Of a DNA stretch of 64,000 nt, positions 1-11,011 are shown one piece after another. Location: positions 56,284,449 through 56,348,448 of the forward strand of contig CAMGYJ010000011.1 of assembly GCA_946122785.1 (NCBI GenBank), given 5' to 3'. Under the pieces are notes generated by a model. The model was not told the DNA's origin and made no database searches. It was given only the letters and a program-made list of their open reading frames with translations. A program made the position numbers and the translations under genes. Within the stretch, counting starts at the first letter, position 1; each line of letters opens with the position of its first letter. The stretch comes from Linum tenue. Its lineage: Eukaryota > Streptophyta > Magnoliopsida > Malpighiales > Linaceae.

Positions 1-20
1 CTGTCTATATCTCATGGCAG

Positions 21-567
21 TGTTGGTTTTTTGCTCCTTCCATTGATAGTCTGCATGCTTATGTTGCTGGTAAATAAATTGCTTTTATCAGGAGTTTTGG
101 CTTTCTTTGTGCTGCTCGGGTTCTTCGGCCTTATACTACATTGCTCGACCCTCAACAGCAGTGATCCTCGGATGGCCGGATGCCAGAACTGCTGCTACGG
201 ATGGGGAATCTTGGACTGCTTCCCTGCATCCATGGAAGCATGTTTTGCCTTGGTACTGGTGTTTGTTGTCATTTTTGCCATCCTCGGCATAGCTTATGGC
301 TTCCTTGCTGCCACCATGGCTATTCAAAAGATCTGGCAGAGACATTACCACATCCTCGCCAAGAGGGAGCTAACTAAGGTGATACATCGATCGATATTAC
401 CACATTTTCCCCAATTGTTTTGGCTGCAGAAATAGAAGAGGTTTCCATAGTGTTGACGGTGAAACGTTTCGCAGGAGTACATAGTGGAAGATCTTAACGG
501 TTGCTATACCCCACCAAAGCTTGACGCGGAACATGAAGAGAAGTTGAAAATGCTAAAGCTTTTGTAG
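21..567 (+). CDS. RING-CH (MARCH-like) membrane E3 ubiquitin ligase, C-terminal part
   Basis: Last two coding exons of a gene that begins left of the window: 21-378 (acceptor AG at 19-20, donor GT at 379) and 475-567 (acceptor AG at 473-474), joined in frame to give a tail reading EYIVEDLNGCYTPPKL and ending KMLKLL. The visible part has two hydrophobic membrane stretches separated by a Cys-rich loop (CQNCCYGWG, then DCFPASMEACF), followed by AILGIAYGFLAATMAIQ and IWQRHYHIL. This arrangement is typical of the plant RING/FYVE/PHD (RINGv) family, in which an N-terminal RING-CH domain recruits E2 and the C-terminal membrane segments anchor the ligase. The catalytic RING-CH domain itself lies outside the window, so the E3 role is inferred from the tail. 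The gene converges on the SDR gene, stop to stop 384 bp apart. Confidence 0.8.
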
Positions 568-951
568 CTGGGTACTTGTGTAAGAAAAAAAAGGTAAATG
601 TTGGAAGTCATTTGAGAAGACAACATGTGATGTTTAACTAACTATTATGTACTACCCTGGTTCTGATATAGAATGAAGCAGAATTCGAAGGAGATTTCTT
701 CTCTCGTTTTTCCCACAAAAATTGGTCGATTAATTTGTCACAATTGTCATTTCGATAAGTTCATATGAAACTACTGCAGGCTTTGGTTACAACGTAAAGA
801 AAATATATTTGTCCGATGTTTATTTAGTATTCATGCCCGAGTATGCAATTTATGAAATACAGAGTACAATTTGAATCCAACCATTACTACTATGAATAGG
901 ATAGTCTACTACATGATAACATTGATATGATTTTCCAGTACAAGCTTTTCT
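568..951. other. Intergenic space between two convergent genes
   Basis: This AT-rich stretch lies between the stop of the RING-CH gene (+) and the stop of the SDR gene (-). It should hold both 3' UTRs and poly(A) sites. I see no ORF with family features. Confidence 0.6.
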
Positions 952-1968
952 TCAAAGTGAAGAGAAAATAGGGACGCCTGGTATGGTGGCTCCGGCATCC
1001 ACGAGGAACATATTGCCCGTCACATACTGCGACGAATCATGAATGAGGTATCGGATGATCGATGTCAGTGCTGGATCTACAGTTCCATATGTTTGTAGAG
1101 GGAGTGTTCTCTTGCCGGCCTGCTTCAGCCAGTCTTTCTGCATCAGGCCTTTCGTGATCTCGGACTGGAAAATTCCAGGTGATATAGAATTGACCCTGAT
1201 CCTGTACACCCCCAACTCCCGAGCCATCGCCTGTGGCAAGACAAATCAATGCATTAAGAACTTCCATGTAAGGAGAAACACATGTGATCTTTGTATTGCA
1301 GGTGTTCGTGTCTAAGAAGAGAGCAGAGTGTTCAGTTTTACCGCTGTCAGTGCATTTACTCCCGCTTTGGAAGTAATATAACCAACATTACCGACCGCCA
1401 CTTGACCACGAGGGTGACCGGCGATCGAAGCGATGTTGATTATGCAACCTCCGACCCCGGCATCACGCATTCGCTTGCCGACTGATTTCGAAACCAACCA
1501 AGTCCCCGTCGTATTCGTCTTCACCTCGTGGTTCCATTCCTCTTCAGAATACTCTAATGGGTTCTTAATGCTACCTCTCACCCCTGCATTGTTGATCAAT
1601 GCATCCACCCTCCCAAACGCCTCCCAAGCCCTCTGCACCGCAGCGTCGATGGCCCCACCGTCCGTCGAAACATCCATCTCCACAGCCACAGCGCGACGAT
1701 GCAGACCATCGCTAGCGATGGTCTGCACATTGATCTCGTCGCACAGAGACTGCAAGCGGTCGACGCGTCTAGCAGCAGCCACTACCCTGCATCCAGCTCT
1801 GGCTAGGTCGAGAGCGAACTCTCGGCCCAGCCCTGAAGATGCGCCCGTGACGAGGACCACTTTGCCTCGCAGGTCGCACCACGGCTCGAGCTGCGAGTCT
1901 GCTGTCACGGCCGTCATCACCTTGCTAGCCATTGCTAATGCCTGATGAGAGTGGTTTTCCCCTGACAA
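952..1968 (-). CDS. Short-chain dehydrogenase/reductase (classical SDR), about 301 aa
   Basis: Two coding exons: 1968-1342 and 1230-952. The donor at 1341-1340 and acceptor AG at 1232-1231 join in phase 0 to read [21 protein letters not shown], a standard SDR core. Motifs: cofactor loop TGASSGLG (residues 41-48), which with the downstream AAARR suggests NADP(H) preference; structural NNAG; catalytic Ser in NIAS; catalytic YITSK (YxxxK); the PG motif after NSIS. It should be a soluble oxidoreductase acting on an alcohol or ketone. Plant relatives are often annotated 3-oxoacyl-ACP reductase-like or glucose/ribitol dehydrogenase, but the substrate cannot be read here. A second in-frame Met at 1932 (MASKV) could be the true start, since family members often begin near there. 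A TATA-like TATATATA lies about 75 bp upstream of the first ATG. Confidence 0.88.
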
Positions 1969-2040
1969 GGTGAGAGTAGGCTATAGAGAGTGAGAGAGTT
2001 CAGTCACGGCAATTCAGCGAAGAACACTAGGAGCTGGTAC

Positions 2041-2048
2041 TATATATA
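2041..2048 (-). promoter_or_regulatory. Putative TATA box of the SDR gene
   Basis: The palindromic TATATATA lies 73-80 bp upstream of the SDR start codon. With a short 5' UTR this is the expected distance for a plant TATA box. Confidence 0.5.
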
Positions 2049-2968
2049 GTGACGATTTTTTTTCTGGTGGTTAAAGAAGGCAGGCAGGCAGTTGGGCGGC
2101 GCAGTACTGCGACTACAGGAATTGGACGGCTGAAGTAGAGAATTGGGCAGCCAGCAGTTGTTGTCTATGTGGAATTCTACTGTAGGAGTTTCAGAAGAAG
2201 ATGCATAAACAGTATACTGCAGCTGGCAGAATGGATTTGGTTTACACATTACACCTCAGCTGGTAGGCCTCTCCCATCTTATTGCCTAAATTTTGGTGGA
2301 AATTTGGCTTCAAGCCCAAGGTTGTCGAACTGTCGGATTAAGCCGTCAAGCCGGCTTGACAAGTGGTTTGAAGTTTAATGGTTGGATGGGATTCAACGTC
2401 GTTCTATTCCATCTATGGTTCAAGGTTCACAGTCCACCACAATGAGTTAAGATTTCGTTGGTTCGCTCATGGGTCACGGTTCTCAATCCGCCCCCCTGCT
2501 GGGAGGCGTCGATGACGTACTAGGCAAGGAAAAAATTCTAAATATTTCGTCAGGAGGGACGTGACAAAACAGAAGGCGAGGAAGAAACGAAAGAGTGATG
2601 CTGAGCCATCATACATTTGCATTGCTGTATTGCTGCAATTTGGAAAATGACATTGAAAGAGAGGCAACATTGACACTGGCTAATGACAATCCCCTCTTCC
2701 GCCCTTGATAGTGCCGATGGATCGAGCTATAACCAAGCTCCTACAGTCCTACTGCATTCTCCTCCCCTGCTTACAAGAACTCTGGTTCTGGTCAGTGCTC
2801 ACTTCTTGGAATGCCCTACATCATTGTTTGCTTCCCAAAATAGATATACACAGAAGAAAAGGCACACCGCTGTACAATGCCCTCCCCAAAATAAGTTTAT
2901 AACGGAAACCACAGTCTGCATACCGGAATCAAAGCATCGAGCAGATCAACATTGAGACTAAAACAACA
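2049..2968. other. Intergenic region with a dispersed repeat fragment
   Basis: There is no convincing gene. It contains the SDR promoter, a dispersed repeat fragment at 2318-2405 (listed separately) and, at its left-hand end, sequence rich in short duplications (CAGGCAGGCAG). The right end should carry the 3' UTR of the BMT5-like gene. Confidence 0.5.
2318..2405. repeat. Dispersed repeat, copy 1 (AAGGTTGTC...GGATTAAGCC)
   Basis: About 90 bp resembles 30130-30215: both run AAGGTTGT, then TCGGATTAAGCC, AAG.CGG.TTGACAA, GTTTAAT.GTTGGAT. The sharing of several blocks in the same order marks a transposon-derived family. No coding content is visible. Confidence 0.6.
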
Positions 2969-4346
2969 TTAGGTTGCAGTTTTCTGAACTTGAAATCTGT
3001 AGGTGCTGCTGGGATTGCAGTTGAAGTTATTGTCGCCTCCAAACCCGTACTTGGTCTTGTAGCCTGGATACTCTATGAAATTAAACTTCTCCCTAGCAAC
3101 AAGCATCAACCCGGTGACCGAAGCCAAGCCCTCCAGATCCCATTCCCTATGGAACGCATTCGTTTTGTGCGTGATGTGAACTTCCCCTCCATCTTCTTTC
3201 AGCAGCTTCTTGGCATTCATGAAGAACAGTCTTATCAGCTTCTGGTGCCTCCTGCAAATTCACATAAATCAAGTGGCATTCGCAATGAAGCTCAGTAAAA
3301 ATTTGTGCTGGCATTAATTCCAGCTCAACTCCTACTGTGGGTACTACAATGCTAATTAACGAACCGAATCTGTGAATTTGTAGATTCTGCGGGGTAGAAT
3401 CCAGCATGTGGGAAGTTGAAAACGACGCGATCAAACTTCATTCCCTTGAGCAAGACGTGGTCCGCCATTTTCGTGGCGTCCAACCCATGCATTACCAAAC
3501 ACCCTCTAGCTCTTAGTCCAGCGATATTTGCCATAGCTTTACTGTAATTCTTGCTCAAAAACTCTGCAAAATCACAATGCACACATCGACAACGATTAAT
3601 CTCTAGCGACACTATGGTACATTGCTTAGATTATCCCTGAACTGACCTTGGGAATTTAGTGAAGTAGCAACAATGTTGAAAGCAGCAGTGCCAAAGGCCA
3701 AAGCCAAACTAGCCGAGAACGAGAAATCGCCTTCCCCAACCAGTAGAATCTTGTGCCTGCTGCAGTAATGCTTCTTCCACACCTCCTTCACCTCGCACAG
3801 CTTCAGCTTCACTTCCTGTCGGCTGTTTAACTCTGCTTGCTTAAAGGCCGAGATATCCACACATACTTGATCATAACTTCTTCCTTGCCCCTTCTTCATA
3901 TGCACGAGCTGATCGAAATCAATGGTTACACTGTCACCCCGCTGCCTACCAATTGATGAATCTCCAAGCCCATCTTGCATTGACAATGGAGCTTCAGTGG
4001 AGGGATCGACATTGCTGCAGGGAGGGTTTGGTGGAGTGCTGCTCCCCGGAAACAAAACAAAGTGTTTTGGAACTTGAGGTGTTTCTAAAGCAACCAACAA
4101 GCCATACTGCTGTAATTCCCCATCACCATTGGAGATGGAGGTGAGCAGTGCATCACGGAGGTTCACATCTTCAATGATGGTGGCTGTTGGAGGCAGGGGA
4201 TTTTCGCCTTGTTGGACCGATTTCGGCCTTGCTATTTCTTCATCGTCACGATCTTTGCGGCGGCCGCCACAAAGACAGCGAAGAAAACAAGATAAGATGT
4301 GACCCATTAACCCCCAAAAATCAATCAAAACATCTTCATCAGCCAC
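2969..4346 (-). CDS. BMT5-like / DUF2431 Rossmann-fold protein (putative 25S rRNA uridine-N3-methyltransferase-like)
   Basis: Three coding exons: 4346-3647, 3563-3365 and 3251-2969 (393 aa from the first Met). Joins: NSQ/EFLSKNYSKA (phase 1, GT-AG) and NSQIR/RHQKLIRLFF (phase 2, GT-AG). The C-terminal domain shows the family signature KILLVGEGDFSFSASLA (SAM-binding-type loop), then FDRVVFNFPHAGF, then GGEVHITHK. In yeast BMT5 this domain methylates U2634 of 25S rRNA; the plant members are mostly uncharacterised, so the activity is inferred. The N-terminal 190 or so residues are low-complexity linker. A second Met at 4307 begins MGHILSCFLRCLCGG, which would put Gly at position 2 with nearby Cys residues, an N-myristoylation/palmitoylation-like start (see findings). 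The promoter is presumably in the GA-rich region above 4347. Confidence 0.85.
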
Positions 4347-5245
4347 ACCCTTTGAAGTTCAGCTGCATGCAGAAGGGTATTGCAGCACTTGTAAACTCAG
4401 ATGAGAAACGACATGCGAAGCAAATGTGCAGGACAAACTAAGCATGCAAGAACTCAGAAACAACTCAACAAAGTAAAGATCAGAAGATTATATAAAGTAG
4501 AACAAGCTCGGTTCAAAAGTGGTTACTGTTGAAGACGAGACTGATTAAGAGTGAAGCTTGGTTCTGGGTCTAGCTTGAGTTGAGAGAAAGAGATCATCAA
4601 TGGGTCGTGCCAACAATTATCAAATCATCGAAAAGTCGAATGGGGTTTGGAGTTGATCAAAACCCATTCTGGAGACAAGGAAACTTTCCCATGAAGGAGT
4701 TGAAAGGAGAAAGACTGAACGAGTAAGAGAGAGAGAGAGAGACTAGAAGCGTCTTTATTTAGTGTTTTATTACACACTCCACCTCTTGTCTCTTCCTTGT
4801 TCCTTCCCAAAGCCACTCTCTCCAATGGTCTTTCGTTCTTTCTTCAAGTCTGCTGCTTTCTGCTTTTCAGGCAGCGCAGCCCGAATAGTAGCAACTAGCA
4901 AGGCTACAAACTAGAAAATAGTGAGTATCATTACTGTGGGCACCCAGCAGAGTTGCTTTAACTGAAAAACTACTAGACTCACAAAAGCAACCTTCCTTCT
5001 GTTCTTGATACTCTTTCCAGCAAGATACATTCCATGGAGATACGAACAATAATTGATTGATCTAGATGTTTTTCTTACATTTTCTTTGCTTGTTGCAAAG
5101 AGGGAAAGATGAGTCCCTTCAAAGCTGACATTTTTTTCTTCTTGTATCTAGCTATTGCTTCCTCCATGACATGAGCTTGAGCTAGCTAGCAGGCTGAGGT
5201 ATTTACTTACTTCAACATTACATCAAACACACAATCTAGCCTAGA
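4347..5245. other. Intergenic: promoter side of the BMT5-like gene, GA microsatellite
   Basis: No gene is recognised. A (GA)n tract runs at about 4726-4741. The left part should include the 5' UTR and promoter of the BMT5-like gene; the right part the 3' flank of the B3 gene. Confidence 0.5.
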
Positions 5246-6580
5246 CTACACCAATCTCTGGATGTGGACGTTGAGCGTCTTCTTCGCGGCGGCGACTTCA
5301 AATCTGCAAATGTCGCCTTTGTTCAACTTGTTGTCAGTGGCAAACTTGATCCAGCCTCTGGACGGGATACTGTAGCCGTGGTGATCGTAAGCCAACAGCT
5401 TCACCTCCCATGTTCTGTCACCAACTCTAAGCTGCAGCAACTCCATGCTCGATTTCGTGATGTACTTGCGGATGAAATCCAGTGGGAAATTCTGCACCAG
5501 AAATCGAAAGAGGTCATGAATTTCTCGCAGAAAGAATGTCCATAAGCTGCTTAAAGTTATGTAACTCACAGGACTGCCACGAGAAGAGAAATGCTTGTTG
5601 ATCACTTTACTGAAAGAAGGCTGCTTCGTGGGAATGTTCGCGCCGGCTGCAGCGAGGCCAGGATCATTTGGAAGGTTGGAGGATGAAGGTCTCAACTTTC
5701 TTCCAGCATTGTCTGTTACAAGTGTTCATACATACAAAAAACCAAACGATTAATTTAGGCCCTGTTCACTTCCATTTTCGTTTCCTGTTTTCTGTTTTCA
5801 TGTTACAAATTTGGGAAACGAAACGAGAAAACATGTTTACTTTTCATTCTGTTTTCTATTCGTTTCCAACTCTGAAAACAGAAAGTGGCAAATTCCTACT
5901 GTTTTCGAAAACGAAAAAATGTCGTTTTCACCTGTTTTCAACATCTGTTTTCTCAAAAACAGGAAACAGAAATGAAAGTAAACAGGGCCTTAGGGTTTTG
6001 GACTTTTGGAGTTCTCTTTTTTTTCATCATTTCTTTTTTACCTGCAAATTCTGCAGCAGGAGCTTTGCCTTTGGGATCTCCCACCTTCTTCATCCTTCCA
6101 ACACCTGGAGCTACTTCTTCAGGGCAGGAGCGATCGACTGCGAACCTCGAGTCGTCGATCTCTGCCGCGGATCGACCGAATACCACGACGTGGAAATGGG
6201 ATTTCCCCTGAAGCTCGAAGAGCAGGAAGTGGCCGTGTTGGAAGCTGTAGTGTCGCGAGAACTGCTGCCATCCCTTCTTGAACCAAACCCTTCTTTCATC
6301 ATCTCTAACCAGCTGTACGAGCCAGGAATCCCCATTTGGGAGCTCGAGAGTCACCTTACTTGGGAGACCATAGCAATGCTCATTGCTGAATTTCATGGGA
6401 ATCAGCTGCCAAAAAGAAAAAAAACAGAGATTCGGTGTTTGGATGAAACAGGGGCGATCATGAAAACAGAGAGAGAGGGGGGCCATTTTTTTTTACCATG
6501 TGCTGGTCTTGATCAATGTCTTCCTGCAGAAGTATTTTGAAGAATCGTGGGCCGACCCGTGAAGCTGAACCATCCTCCAT
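5246..6580 (-). CDS. VRN1-like protein with two B3 DNA-binding domains, 278 aa
   Basis: Four coding exons: 6580-6497, 6405-6042, 5712-5570 and 5491-5246, all GT-AG, with phases that agree (837 nt in total). The first B3 domain starts at RFFKILL and continues LIPMKFSNEHC, LPNGDSWLVQL, VWFKKGWQQFSRHYS, FLLFELQGKSHFHVVVF. The second has FSKVINKHF, NFPLDFIRKYI, LQLRVGDRTWEVKLL, SRGWIKFATDN, GDICRFEV. A basic linker (RMKKVGDPKGK, then GRKLRP) joins them. This order is that of VRN1/REM-type B3 factors, which bind DNA in the nucleus, often with low sequence specificity. VRN1 itself is about 341 aa, so the linker here is short. Intron 2 (6041-5713) holds a 232-bp MITE. The start at 6580 is the first Met in frame with the first B3 domain. 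Confidence 0.87.
5758..5989. mobile_element. 232-bp MITE with TTA target duplication (PIF/Harbinger-Tourist type), inside a B3-gene intron
   Basis: The left end GGCCCTGTTCACTTCCATTT mirrors the right end, whose reverse complement is GGCCCTGTTTACTTTCATTT; similarity continues through TTTCCTGTTTT. The element is flanked by TTA (5755-5757 and 5990-5992). Length, terminal GGCCCTGTTT and a TTA duplication fit Tourist-like non-autonomous Harbinger elements. The interior is a set of short TGTTTTC / GAAAACG variants that can fold on themselves. It has no coding capacity. Confidence 0.85.
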
Positions 6581-7096
6581 TGTTGCAGAAGAAAGCTTGA
6601 GAGTTAGGAAAATGGCGTGTGAGTCGAGAACAGAGGGGAAATGAGGGTTTCAATACCCACTTTCTAATAATGGGAAAAGGATGAAAAAGATTCTGATGGG
6701 GTTTTGGGATGAGACATTTCACGAAAGTAGTAACACCCACACCAGCAAGAAAGAACCGTCTTTACTTTTCCTTTGCCATATTTTGATCACTTCACCATAT
6801 TTGAGAAGCTGACCCAGTTTTGCGTAAAAAAACAGAGTGCGCCAATTTATAGCAGTTCGTATTTAATTCAGACTATTCAATCGATTGAATAAAGTTTCAA
6901 ACATGAATATATTTACAGAATCAAAATTTCTTACGTCTTCTAGTAATCTCTCTATGTAATTATACAACAAGATTTAGTGATTTACAAAACTTATCAAGAC
7001 AAACAAACCAAAAATTTCATGATCCCATTCACATGTCTTGTTTTCCTCCATCTTTTCTCTTTCTAGTCAGAAAAGAAAAAAAATCACTCGCCATCT
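6581..7096. other. Intergenic: B3-gene promoter and BOR 3' flank
   Basis: This AT-rich region has no gene. Past 6840 it runs into the 3' flank of the boron transporter. A longer alternative reading frame of that transporter extends to 7029 (see findings). Confidence 0.5.
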
Positions 7097-10000
7097 TTAA
7101 CCGTCCAAGAAATTCCCAGGATAAACCTGCACAAAAAGGAAAGAAACAACCTTTAGCATCTGTCAAGAAAGCATTCAAAATGCCATGCTCTGTTTTTTTA
7201 CTCCTTGCCTGGTTGCTCCTCTCCTGACTCACGCTCGCAGATCTCAGCCTCAGCTCGCCTCTGCCAGTAGTTAACTCATCAAACACCTCAGCTTCTTCCT
7301 CAAATCCTGCGTCTCTCGAATTGGTCCTCTGCCACCCAAAAACAAAAATCCATTTTCATGGTCTTCAACACAAGAAAGTTCATCATTCTAAAATCTAAGA
7401 TCATAAAGGAATTTGCTTTTCGGGTTACCCTTAACGACATCGAACGGGTGCGCATCGGGTCGCCTTCGATTTCTTCGTACTCGACCCCGTCGAGCTCCTT
7501 CAGGTGATTGGGTTGGAAGAATTTGGGCAGGATTTTCTCCCTGATGCTTATCAAGAAGAAGAAAGGCAGAGGGAACAGGATTCCGGCAACCGGGATCCAC
7601 GTCACTCCGAAGCATATCAGGAAATAGATCAGCTGGAAGATCGTGAACTTGGCTATCTCTTTGAAGGGGACCGTCTCCACGAACGATGCGTGTGGCCTTT
7701 CCAGAATCCTGATGGTTCAGAAGGCACGCGTATTTTACTTCGTCTTTAAACTAATGATACGTCTAATAGTACGTTGAAAAGCATAAGATATATCAATCCG
7801 AATCAGTTTCGGAAAAGAACTTACTTGTGTCGTCTGGTGGGAGTGATGAGAAGCAGAACAATTCTTTCCCAGAACTGGTTTCCAGGGAGACTGTCGATGG
7901 CCATGTAAGCGAAATACCCCCACAGGACCGAAGTCGGGATCTTCTTGATCACAGGCATCGCCATTAGCGACACGCCGATAAGAAGCGATTGCATGAAGTT
8001 GCTGAACCGCTGCTCGATTACACGAACAGGCAAGTAAGCATCGATCTTCTCCGGATCGAAGCTGCTTTCGCCGCCCTCTTTGCTTCCTTCACTCATCACT
8101 GCTTCTTTCAGGTTCTTCAACTCTTTCGCCGCTGATGGCTGCAACAACAAGAAAGAGGAATTCATCCATTTCTATGAGGTTTAGGGTTTGGATAAAAGAT
8201 GGGAAGGTGTCCACATTGGATTTGGTTTTCACTTACAGCTGCACTTCCATCCATTTCAACAAAGGCCTCCTCCATTCTGCCGTAGGTTTTCGACTTGCTA
8301 TCGTGCTGCATCATGCTTTCCTTAGCTGTTTGCACCATCTTCTTCCTTATCAACTACATTCATATATCAGCCAATACCACCATTTTCAGACCTTTGAGTA
8401 GTGACATTTAATTTCAATCCTTGAAAGAAGAACAGAGCATGTGAAAAAAGCTCCCTGACCTGTCCATTGAGAACCGAAAGGCTCTTGGTATGCATAGGAG
8501 ACTGCGGGAGAACTCCATTGCAGGGAGGGAGACCAATCAATCCACAAATCAAAGTCTGGAAAAACAATCATCCAAAACAAAACACTTTCAGACTTTCAAA
8601 ATTGATTTCGTAACACAATCGTTAAATCGAAGAAAGCACATACCGTGATGCCGAGGATTAAAATGTCGTAATGGTAAGCAGAGGGCTTCTTGATGTTGAA
8701 CTCCTTCTGTTGTGCCATTTGAGAAGCAACACTATGATCGAAGAAGTAGAGCCCTGCAACCATCACAGCTGGTATGATCGCAGCCAGAATGAACCCTGGT
8801 GGCACTTTTGCCATATCCTGATGAAACAAACAAACAAACAAACGAATCCATTCATTACCAAAATCCTCTGCCTTGAAACAAAGTTTCAAATTTTCCTATA
8901 GAAATGATTACCATGAAGACGGTCCAGTGTCCCATTGAGGCAGGGTCCCAGGGCAGGGGAGTCTGCAGCCGCCGCGGAATTCCTTCGGGAACCTGGCGCG
9001 GCACTGTCAACGACAGTGCCGCCCATGCCATCACCACCAATGGGACGCCGTAATCGGCGATGATGCTTCGAAACCATCCGGTGCCGTATTCCCAAGACCT
9101 CGCCTTTCTGCTCTTCAGAGCTGTGATGAGAACGCCGAAGGTGAAGATGACTCCCAGAAGGCCGTTTACGTATAGCCACTGGAAGCTGTGGTCTGGTGAT
9201 TTTTCGTCCTCGCCCTCCGTAGGGCTGAACTCACCCACCATCCCCTGTTTTTGTTTTCCCCCCAAACACACAAATGTTTGTTCATGTGCTTGTTTGCTCT
9301 GTTAACCACTATTCAGGGGAGTGGGATTAAATTACCTTTACGGCCTGCTGGAAGAAGAGAACGGCGATCAACATTCCAAATGTCTCGCCTGCAAGTCTGG
9401 TGAACTTGTTGAGGATGTTGCAGGCGTCGAACACGGCGAGGAGAATGAGCATGAGAGCTGTCCATACACATACCCTGAAGAAAAGAAAAGAAAAAACAGA
9501 GGATTTAAAGAAGAGAAGAAATTTCTTTGGAAGAAATCAATCAGTTGTTTTTGGCAATGGGAAAAAGGGTTTTTTTTGTTGTTTTTCGTACCATCCAGCC
9601 CAAGCAAGGTAGAGCTTTTTTCCTACGGCATCGGAGCTAATGGCAAAAGTGTAGATGTAGCTGTACATGATGACAGTAGGTTCTGCAACTCCCACCACCA
9701 ACAATGGCTGCCCGCCGATAAGGGAATGGATGATTCCGCAAAGAGCCGTTGAAGCCAGGGTCTCCACCGTGCTCAGGCTTCCATCTGAAAATCGGAAGAA
9801 GAAAATTTGCAAGCATCAATGGAGGAAGAGGAAGAAGAAAAACAGAGACAAAATGATTTGGAGAAAAGAAATCCTCATAATGGGGAACCTGTTTCCCGGC
9901 TTAGTTGTTCCCCGAAAGCGATGACGGGGAGAGCGGAAGCGAAGAAGATGTAGGCAATGGGGGCGAAAATCCTGGCGGGAAGTTCGAATTTTAAATCAAT

Positions 10001-10158
10001 CATATGATGGGAAAGTCAATTAAACCCACTTTGAAGAGATATTTGCAGAAAAGTGAAGGGGGAAGTTGGAGAGACCTGGGACCGGCGGCGAACGCATTGC
10101 TCCAGTCATCTCCATAGACAGCTTTTCTTCCTTTCACGTCTTGAATTATGCCTTTCAT
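7097..10158 (-). CDS. BOR4-like: Boron (borate) transporter, BOR4-like, SLC4 anion-exchanger family, 653 aa
   Basis: Twelve coding exons: 10158-10076, 9971-9889, 9784-9592, 9474-9336, 9244-8912, 8817-8644, 8555-8460, 8353-8237, 8138-7825, 7708-7429, 7328-7209, 7126-7097; phases agree and total 1962 nt. Family blocks appear in order: [188 protein letters not shown]. It should export borate across the plasma membrane; the tail [11 protein letters not shown] is closest to the efflux/tolerance type BOR4 rather than BOR1. The final intron uses a GC donor (AACCAG/GCAAGG), giving [11 protein letters not shown]; skipping it leaves another frame open to 7029. An in-frame TAA sits just before the start ATG. 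Confidence 0.9.
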
Positions 10159-11011
10159 CGTTTACAGCTTCATGGAAGAAGAAAAGGAAAATGAGATGAT
10201 GCGTGGGGTGATTCAAAACAGGGGAAGTAAGATAAATAATGCAAAAAAGGAAGAATGGATAAATGCTCTGTTTTCCTTGGTTAAAAAAAACAGAGAGGTA
10301 ATTTGCTATAATTGTACCTTTGTAGCAAGCTCGAGAGGAGCCAAACCAGACGCCAATAACGGCGAATTGGCGTCTGGGGGAAGGTAGGGGAAGAAATCGG
10401 TTTTGGGTGAAAGAGAGATTGTAGAACTGAAATGAGAAGAGGGGTCAGAATAGAAAGAAAGAGAAGGAACAGAGGGAAAACAGAGGAACAATGGCGGGAA
10501 GAATACCCGAAACAGAGAGGGGAAAACTTTGTTGTTGAATGCCGAGAGAGAGAGAAGCCGTTGAATGGTATGTGGCCGCTGCTTTGTTTGGTTACAATCT
10601 CCTTCTTCTCCTCCATTCGTTCTTTTGTTCATTCTTGTCTTGTTGGATTTTGCCATAACTGGTATGCATCATAAACTATTTTTCAACCCTCCACTCAATC
10701 ATATAAGGAGATAAATATTTTGAAATGTATACATACATAACTCGCATTATTATGGTAGAACGAGAGAAAATCACGACGTTTTATGTTTGATTGGTTGTTT
10801 GTGAGTAAGGATAACGAAATTAATTTGATACTCGCTTCGATGTATACATATCAATCCGTTGTAATCTAGTTGGTCCGGATTTCCGGCTAAGTGATGAATA
10901 CATGGAAAAGAACCCTAAAGAACAACGAGGATCGAACACCATCTTCCTTTCCTTATCATCAAAAAAATGAAACTATACACTTGCAGAGGTTGCAATTTGC
11001 CAAATTATCAA
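10159..11011. other. Intergenic: BOR promoter and AKT1 3' flank
   Basis: Purine-rich sequence at 10430-10560 (plus strand) is probably 5' UTR or promoter of the minus-strand boron transporter. The rest is AT-rich. ORFs of 80-116 codons here lack any family feature and overlap the purine-rich tract. Confidence 0.5.

Noticed and set aside
9537..9812. Separate short ORFs across 7.0-10.2 kb that could be read as several small genes
   Set aside because: They are exons of one boron transporter; phases and family order join them into a single 653-aa protein.
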